Assembly: GCF_003287975.1 (NCBI RefSeq) | Contig: NZ_QMKQ01000007.1 | Location: 62,001-126,000 of the forward strand | DNA length: 64,000 nucleotides | Source of the DNA: Arthrobacter sp. AQ5-05 | GTDB taxonomy: Bacteria; Actinomycetota; Actinomycetes; Actinomycetales; Micrococcaceae | Reading direction: 5' to 3' | In this document: positions 59,309-64,000 of the stretch, piece by piece | How positions within the stretch are numbered: the stretch's first letter is position 1 | Layout of the letters: the number at the start of each line of letters is the position of its first letter | The notes under the pieces: generated by a model | What the model was told of the DNA's origin: nothing | Database searches by the model: none | Seen by the model: only the letters and a program-made list of their open reading frames with translations | Program-made: the position numbers and the translations under genes

Positions 59309-59554
59309 TCAAGCTGAGCCCAAGACATTGAGGACCGAGGCCAGGACGCGCAGGGACGGATTGCCGGTGGCGGTTTCCAGTGCGTGCACGGTCCGTTCGG
59401 AGATCTCGGCCAGGGCGGCCGGTTCCCCCTGGGTCGACCCGGCGCCCTTGCGGGCCCGGCGGATCTCCAGCCCCAGTGCCGATTCGGTATCCAAGCCAGT
59501 CCTAGCGCCGGCAAACCGATGCCGTTCTTGATGCTTCCTCATCCCATGGGCCAT
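59309..59554 (-). CDS. HipB-like Xre-family antitoxin/repressor
   Basis: This 81-residue protein has a Xre helix-turn-helix (LGLEIRRARKGAGSTQGEPA, then LAEISERTVHALETATGNPS), the HipB pattern. It ends LNVLGSA, slightly short of some relatives. ATG at 59554 or 59542 is possible; ribosome sites are poor. It directly precedes the broken hipA and lies just downstream of two matching dyads that look like its operators. With the toxin dead, it may persist only as a small repressor, or be decaying too. Confidence 0.7.
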   Translation of the reverse strand: MAHGMRKHQERHRFAGARTGLDTESALGLEIRRARKGAGSTQGEPAALAEISERTVHALETATGNPSLRVLASVLNVLGSA

Positions 59555-59568
59555 GGAAAACCCGCTTT

Positions 59569-59645
59569 CGGCAAGATCTTGCCGGAAGCGGGTTTCTGGA
59601 CGGGTCGCACCCGCTGCAAGTCGGCTGGTCGGCAACTTGTTGCCG
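59569..59645. promoter_or_regulatory. Two CGGCAA-N4-TTGCCG dyads upstream of hipB (putative HipB operators)
   Basis: Two 16-bp dyads share the arms CGGCAA and TTGCCG: 59569-59584 (centre GATC) and 59630-59645 (centre CTTG), 61 bases centre to centre. The first is embedded in a longer near-palindrome (59559-59595) with arms extending over about 18 bases and one mismatch. Paired operators of this kind control hipBA modules. The pair lies between the VOC gene and hipB. Confidence 0.55.
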
Positions 59646-59654
59646 GTTGAGTGG

Positions 59655-60032
59655 TTATCCGTTCGGTCGCTGCGGCAGGTACTGCACCGCCCACTTGTTG
59701 CCGTCCGGATCGGCGAAGTACACGAAGTGCCCCCACGGCTGGATGTCGACGTCGCTGACGTCCACGCCGTTGGCCTTGAGCTGGTCGTGGGCCTCGTGGA
59801 TGTCGCTGACCACCATCTGCAGGCTCGGCGCCGTCCCGGGGGCCGCGTCGTTCAGGCCCTCGCCGATGGTGATGGAGCAGGCGGAACCCGGCGGGGTCAG
59901 CTGGACGAAGCGGATCGATTCGGTGGGCCGCTCGTCGTAGTCGGCGTTGAACCCGACCTTGTTGACGTAAAAATCCTTGGCACGGTCCACATCGGACACG
60001 GGGACAAACACAAGTTCAAGTTTCCAGTCCAT
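59655..60032 (-). CDS. VOC-family (glyoxalase/bleomycin resistance-like) protein
   Basis: This 125-residue protein has the paired beta-alpha-beta modules of the vicinal-oxygen-chelate fold, ELVFVPVSDVDRAKDFYVNK and the late WGHFVYFADPDGNKWAVQYL. Family enzymes include glyoxalase I and ring-cleaving dioxygenases; small single-domain copies like this one often have unknown substrates. The ATG at 60032 (MDWKLELVF) fits the fold. It lies between the ABC exporter and hipB in the same direction. Confidence 0.85.
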   Translation of the reverse strand: MDWKLELVFVPVSDVDRAKDFYVNKVGFNADYDERPTESIRFVQLTPPGSACSITIGEGLNDAAPGTAPSLQMVVSDIHEAHDQLKANGVDVSDVDIQPWGHFVYFADPDGNKWAVQYLPQRPNG

Positions 60033-60122
60033 GCCGCCCACGCTACTGCCGCAACAAAACCCGTGTAAAGGGGTTGCGGGGGGCTGCGCACCGCCCGGGG
60101 CGAACCCCTGCAAAGGGGGAAG

Positions 60123-60138
60123 CGGGGCACATGCCCCG
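60123..60138 (-). terminator. Short terminator hairpin after the ABC permease
   Basis: A perfect 7-bp GC stem (60123-60129 with 60132-60138) lies six bases past the permease stop and separates it from the VOC gene. Confidence 0.5.
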
Positions 60139-60143
60139 GTCCG

Positions 60144-61784
60144 TTATTCGGGCATCAGGTCCCTGGCCCGGAAGCGCCAGAACCCGATCGTGGCCAGCAC
60201 CAGGGCGATGACACCCAGGACCACCAGGGGCAGCAGGGCGAAGTCCTCGGCCGGGAGCCGCGGGACCGCGCCGAACGGGGTTGCCTTGATGACGTTCTCG
60301 GACAGGGAAAACAATCCGCCGAACATCGCGGCCATGACCGAGAACCCGTAGACGGCCCACGCGATGCCGGTGCTGGGCCGCGGGATGAACCCCTGGCAGA
60401 AGAGCAACACCCCGAGCATCAGCAGCACCGCCGGCCAGTAGGCGAACGAGGCGGCTGCCATGGCCCCGCCGGTCGCCGCTCCCTGGGAGGATGCCCCGGT
60501 GAGGTAGCCGCCGAGAAGCAGCATCACCGCGGAGCCGACCCCTGCCACCAGGACATGCGCCCACAGCCAGCTGAAGCGTGAGAGCGATCCGGCCAGCTGG
60601 CTCTCCAGCCGCCCGCTTTCCTCCTCGCTGCGTGCCCCGGCCAGCGCCTGCACGGAAAACGCCCCGGCCAGCAGCCCGTTGAACAGCACGAAGATGCCCA
60701 TCACCCCGTCAAGCAGGTCGTGCCCGGTGCCCACGAAGGACTTGGCAAACGGGTTGTTGGGGTCCAGCACGGAGGTCATGGCCCTGGCGACCGAACCGAA
60801 GAAGAGCCCGGCAACCACCGCGCCAAGGAACCAGCCCAGAAGCGAGCCGCGTTGCAGCCGCAGCACCAGGCCCAGCGGGTTGGCCAGCAGCGCCGAGGCG
60901 GTTGCCGGGCCGCCGCGCTCGGGCAGGATGCCGGCACCCAGGTCGCGCAGGGTTTCCAGGCGCAGCGCGAGCGCGCAGCCAAGCACCGCCAGACCCAGCA
61001 GAGCCGGCAGCGGCCACCAGTTGTCCTGGCCGAAGGAGCGCATGTTCTGTGCCCAGCCAATGGGCGAGAACCAGCTCAGTGCGCTCGGGTTTGTGCCGTT
61101 GGCCTGCAGGTCGGCACCGGCACGGATGAAATAGAAGAGCGCCAGCAGCGCCACGGCCAGCGAGTTCGCCCCGCGGCTGGTGGTCGCCAGCTGGCCGCAG
61201 ATCGCCGAGATCGCCACGAACGCCAACCCGGTGCCGGCGATGGAGGCGCCCATGGTCCACGATCCGCCGGTCGGCAGCTTCAGGCCCAGGCAGAGCAGGG
61301 AGATCAGCAACCCGGTGACGACGGACAGCGATCCGGCCACCAGGTAGTTGGCCACCGGGTAGGCGTGCCGCCCCAGGGCGGCCGAACGCAGCAGCTCGGT
61401 GCGCCCGGTTTCCTCCTCGGCCCGCCCGTTGCGGGTGACCAGGAAGATCGAGGCGAAGCCCAGTGCGACGGCCAGCGTCATCCAGATCTTGATGACCAGG
61501 ATGCCGCCGAGCGAGCCTGCCGCGTAGGGCAGGCCGGTCATGGCCGCCACGGCCGGGGTGTTGGCCACCTGGGCGTAGGCGTCGCGGGCCGCCTGGGTCG
61601 GGAAGGCCTCCTGCTGGGAGCCGTAGACGATCGGGATCATCACGGCCAGCACCGCCGCCCAGATGGCCAGCCGCAGCCAGTTGCGGCGCAGGATGAATTT
61701 CACGGCCATCCCCACCCCGGACAGGGAACCGGTGGAGGCCACGGTGCCGCGGGAGGCGCGGCCCGGGGCTGTCGCGCTGCTCAT
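60144..61784 (-). CDS. ABC-2-type exporter permease (polyketide/antibiotic exporter-like)
   Basis: This 546-residue protein has about 12 membrane segments in two halves, with [20 protein letters not shown] at the start, the exporter-specific [20 protein letters not shown] and its second-half counterpart [20 protein letters not shown]. These repeated EExGR elements are typical of permeases annotated as polyketide or anthracycline exporters. The ATG overlaps the ATPase stop by four bases. It is regulated with the upstream ATPase and TetR genes. Confidence 0.88.
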   Translation of the reverse strand: MSSATAPGRASRGTVASTGSLSGVGMAVKFILRRNWLRLAIWAAVLAVMIPIVYGSQQEAFPTQAARDAYAQVANTPAVAAMTGLPYAAGSLGGILVIKIWMTLAVALGFASIFLVTRNGRAEEETGRTELLRSAALGRHAYPVANYLVAGSLSVVTGLLISLLCLGLKLPTGGSWTMGASIAGTGLAFVAISAICGQLATTSRGANSLAVALLALFYFIRAGADLQANGTNPSALSWFSPIGWAQNMRSFGQDNWWPLPALLGLAVLGCALALRLETLRDLGAGILPERGGPATASALLANPLGLVLRLQRGSLLGWFLGAVVAGLFFGSVARAMTSVLDPNNPFAKSFVGTGHDLLDGVMGIFVLFNGLLAGAFSVQALAGARSEEESGRLESQLAGSLSRFSWLWAHVLVAGVGSAVMLLLGGYLTGASSQGAATGGAMAAASFAYWPAVLLMLGVLLFCQGFIPRPSTGIAWAVYGFSVMAAMFGGLFSLSENVIKATPFGAVPRLPAEDFALLPLVVLGVIALVLATIGFWRFRARDLMPE

Positions 61785-62737
61785 CGCGCACCGCCCGCAT
61801 GTGCGTGGGCGCGGCGCCCGGGCTTGGCGGCCGCCGGATCCAGCGGCAGTCCGCCGTAGTGGCGCAGGAACAGGTCCTCGAGCGACGGCGGGGTCGAAAC
61901 CAGGGAACGGGGCGAGTACCTGGAAAGCGCCTCGAGCACGTCCCCCAGGTCTTCCTCGCCGACGGTGAAGGTGGCCTTGGGCCCGTCGAGGACCAGGTCG
62001 TTGATGCCCGGGACCGAGGCAAGCGCGGAGGTGCTTCCGGCCAGCAGCACCGAGACGGTGGTGCGGTGCAGGTGGCGCAGCGCATCGAGGCGTCCGGCCT
62101 CCACGGTCTGGCCCTCGCGGATGATGGTGACTGTGTCGCAGAGCTTTTCGACCTCGGCGAAGATGTGGCTGGAGAGCAGCACGCTGCGGCCCTCCGCCTT
62201 CACCTCGCGGATGCAGGCGGTGAAGACCTGCTCCATCAGCGGGTCAAGGCCGGATGTCGGCTCGTCCAGCAGCAGCAGCTCGGCGTCCGAGGCCAGGGCC
62301 GCGACCAGGGCGACCTTCTGCCGGTTGCCCTTGGAGTAGCTGCGGGCCTTCTTGGTGGGGTCCAGGTCGAAGCGTTCGAGCAGCCCATCGCGCTTGGCTT
62401 CATCCACTCCCCCGCGCAGGGCCGCCAGGATGCCGATGGCCTGGCCGCCGGTGAGATTGGGCCACAGGGCCACCTCTCCGGGCACGTAGGCGATGCGCCG
62501 GTGCAGTGCAACGGCATCGTCCCACGGGTCACCGCCAAGCATCTTCACGCTGCCCGAATCGGCTCGCAGCAACCCGAGCAGGATGCGGATGGTGGTCGAC
62601 TTGCCCGAACCGTTGGGCCCGAGGAATCCGGCGACCTCTCCGGCCTCGACATGCAGATCCAGTCCCGCCAGGGCCGCGGTGCGCCCGAAATGCTTGTGCA
62701 GGTCGGTCACCGAGATGGCCTGGGTGTTGGTGGACAT
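61781..62737 (-). CDS. ABC transporter ATP-binding protein (DrrA-type)
   Basis: This 318-residue ATPase has Walker [10 protein letters not shown] at residues 40-48, a variant signature SYSKGNRQK at 133-141 and Walker [14 protein letters not shown] with Asp158 and Glu159. After residue 220 there is an accessory domain typical of drug exporters. It couples to the following permease by a four-base overlap. The cargo is unknown; drug, peptide or lipid export are all possible. Confidence 0.92.
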   Translation of the reverse strand: MSTNTQAISVTDLHKHFGRTAALAGLDLHVEAGEVAGFLGPNGSGKSTTIRILLGLLRADSGSVKMLGGDPWDDAVALHRRIAYVPGEVALWPNLTGGQAIGILAALRGGVDEAKRDGLLERFDLDPTKKARSYSKGNRQKVALVAALASDAELLLLDEPTSGLDPLMEQVFTACIREVKAEGRSVLLSSHIFAEVEKLCDTVTIIREGQTVEAGRLDALRHLHRTTVSVLLAGSTSALASVPGINDLVLDGPKATFTVGEEDLGDVLEALSRYSPRSLVSTPPSLEDLFLRHYGGLPLDPAAAKPGRRAHAHAGGAR

Positions 62738-62747
62738 GGATTTCTCC

Positions 62748-63422
62748 TTACCGTTTCACGGTTTCTCCCGCGAGGCCCGCGGGCGGGTTCCTGGTTCCGG
62801 CCAGGAAGGCCAGGTATTCATCGAGGTACTCCCGGCTGGTGAACAGCCCCTCGGTGTACAGCTCGAGGGTCGGCAGCACGGCCTCGGTGTAGTAGCGCTC
62901 CATCACCGCACCGAAGTCGTCCAGCGGCAGCTCGGGACGCATGGCGAAGCCGACCACCATGGCGCCGATCGATTGCTGGACCAGGAAGCGCACGCGCGCC
63001 TCCTCGTCGCGGCTGGGAACGATGATTCCCCGTTCCACGGCGTCGCGGGAGAATTCCAGGGCCTCGGCGACCATGTGATCGATGAAGTCCTTTCCCGCGT
63101 CCCCTCCCTCGCGGACCGAGCGCAGGATGTAGACCAGCAGGATCCCTCCCTCGCGCGAGGACGGGAACTGGGCGAAGAGCTGCCGGGGCGAGGTATTGAG
63201 GCTTTCGTTCTTCAGTGCGCGGTAGCGGGCAAGCACCGTGGCATCGCATTCGGCGCGCAGCGCTTCCTTGGACCCGAAGTGGTGGCGGACCAGGCCCGCG
63301 CTGACCTGGGCCCGGGCGGCAATGGCACGCAGGGATTCATCGAACCCGTGCGCTGCGAAGCCCTCGATGGCGGCGTCGCGCAGCCGGGCCCGTCCGGTCA
63401 GGTCTTCACGGGCTGTACTCAT
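62748..63422 (-). CDS. TetR-family transcriptional regulator
   Basis: This 224-residue regulator has a TetR HTH near residues 27-46 ([20 protein letters not shown], then [10 protein letters not shown]) and a ligand-binding helical domain. It precedes the ABC exporter by ten bases and surely controls it. ATG at 63422 was chosen; it lacks a ribosome site and sits at the predicted transcription start of the promoter just upstream, so the message may be leaderless. Longer frames run through the promoter. Confidence 0.9.
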   Translation of the reverse strand: MSTAREDLTGRARLRDAAIEGFAAHGFDESLRAIAARAQVSAGLVRHHFGSKEALRAECDATVLARYRALKNESLNTSPRQLFAQFPSSREGGILLVYILRSVREGGDAGKDFIDHMVAEALEFSRDAVERGIIVPSRDEEARVRFLVQQSIGAMVVGFAMRPELPLDDFGAVMERYYTEAVLPTLELYTEGLFTSREYLDEYLAFLAGTRNPPAGLAGETVKR

Positions 63423-63429
63423 GTGCAGG

Positions 63430-63458
63430 ACGCTACTCGCGTGTATAGCGCTCGGCAA
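63430..63458 (-). promoter_or_regulatory. Promoter and operator of the TetR-ABC exporter unit
   Basis: On the minus strand TTGCCG (63453-63458), a 17-base spacer and TAGCGT (63430-63435) form a plausible promoter. The dyad CGCTA-N10-TAGCG (63431-63450) covers the spacer and -10, a normal place for TetR autorepression. The expected start coincides with the tetR ATG. Confidence 0.5.
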
Positions 63459-63511
63459 GAGGTCCAAGGTCCCGATTTTTCAGGGCAGGAACAACCGGCC
63501 GGAAACCCCGT

Positions 63512-63700
63512 TCAGGCAGTGGCTTCGGCCTCGTTGGCCAAGGTCCCGGCGACGCGGTTGGCTTCCCGCCCGGAGAGCACCGGGAAGGCCGCAGCGACCA
63601 GGTAACCGGCACCGGTGAGCGTGAAGGCCACGGCAAACCACCCGGGGAGGCAGAGCAGCGCGGCAGCTTCTGCTCCCTGACCATCGGGGCCAAGACCCAA
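63512..63700 (-). pseudogene. C-terminal remnant of a membrane protein (transporter-like)
   Basis: About 60 codons encode a hydrophobic segment (FAVAFTLTGAGYLVAAAFPV) followed by a polar tail (LSGREANRVAGTLANEAEAT). It looks like the last span and tail of a transporter, possibly MFS. A short upstream piece in another frame (MELVGVLPLMIG, near 63737-63700) could belong to it, implying a frameshift. No start codon with a ribosome site is visible. Confidence 0.35.
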
Positions 63701-63900
63701 TCATGAGGGGAAGCACTCCCACCAATTCCATGTCCGCCTCCAGCTGCCGTTTTCCGTCCGCCCGAGTCAACCAGCGCTCGCATCCCCGGCCAAATCCCCG
63801 CTGCCGGGGAATCGACGCAGCGCCCCGGTTGCGATGTGAATGGGTGTGAAAAGTGTTTATGGATGCTTTTCGCATCATTTCAGGGGTTGTCCCGGGGCGT

Positions 63901-64000
63901 TCAGGCACCCAGGTAGCCGCGGGTGTCCAGGTCCTCGGCGGCCATGCGCGCCGCCAGCGACCGCTCGGCCTCCCGCACCGGCCTGGCGGCGGAGGAGCCG
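63901..64000 (-). CDS. 3' end of an unidentified gene (cut by window edge)
   Basis: The final 32 codons on the minus strand read GSSAARPVREAERSLAARMA, then AEDLDTRGYLGA and a stop at 63901. The codon choice and helical, charged pattern look coding. Too little is present to name the protein. Confidence 0.45.
   Translation of the reverse strand, partial: GSSAARPVREAERSLAARMAAEDLDTRGYLGA

Larger units (their letters stand above)
63423..63900. other. Region between the TetR gene and the terminal partial gene
   Basis: This 478-base stretch holds the TetR promoter at its start and a membrane-protein remnant at 63512-63700. The rest (63700-63900) shows no supported gene. Confidence 0.5.

Overview
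The window reads as a chromosomal segment of a high-GC actinobacterium of the Micrococcaceae (Arthrobacter sensu lato). Supporting points are the roughly two-thirds GC content, frequent GTG/TTG starts, and actinobacterial gene orders: pyrR-pyrB-pyrC-(PH-like membrane protein)-carA-carB, alaS-ruvX-mltG-aroE-aroC-aroK-aroB-efp-nusB, and pdxT-yebC-ruvC-ruvA-ruvB-yajC-secD-secF-rel. Most genes lie on the minus strand. The genus is inferred from protein and gene-order resemblance only.

Region by region: 1-5.2 kb is the pyrimidine operon, with carB cut by the window edge. 5.3-8.1 kb holds a PrsW-type membrane protease and an OFA-family MFS transporter with a 53-residue companion protein. 8.4-19.8 kb is a long minus-strand run of translation, aromatic-amino-acid and cell-wall genes. 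20-23.4 kb has rpsD and rarA. 23.6-27.8 kb has a DUF222/HNH protein, dtd, and a PadR regulator with a membrane protein. 28.3-31.6 kb is aspS and hisS. 31.9-36.7 kb has a DUF349 protein, an AbiEi-like protein and rel. 37-44.4 kb is secFD-yajC, ruvBAC, yebC and pdxT. 44.5-53.7 kb carries a CapA lipoprotein, an M3 peptidase, a GNAT protein, a damaged SDR gene, pdxS, a HIT protein and thrS. The pdxS and pdxT genes, usually adjacent, are about 5 kb apart here with four genes between them.

53.8-60 kb is an accessory, decaying region. It contains a broken two-component system, a lower-GC Fic gene behind a striking 40-bp-periodic array of dyads, an AhpD-like protein, a second response regulator that lacks its phospho-acceptor aspartate, a kinase remnant fused in frame to a broken hipA, and a hipB-like gene behind two matching 16-bp dyads. 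60.1-63.4 kb is an ABC exporter with its TetR regulator. The last 600 bases hold a membrane-protein remnant and the 3' end of an unidentified gene.

The most unusual signal is the dyad array at 55352-55511. Its arms can pair within a unit or with the neighbouring unit, and divergent units mostly keep their pairing through wobble or paired changes. It sits directly upstream of the Fic gene. No tRNA, rRNA, CRISPR array or complete insertion sequence was seen.
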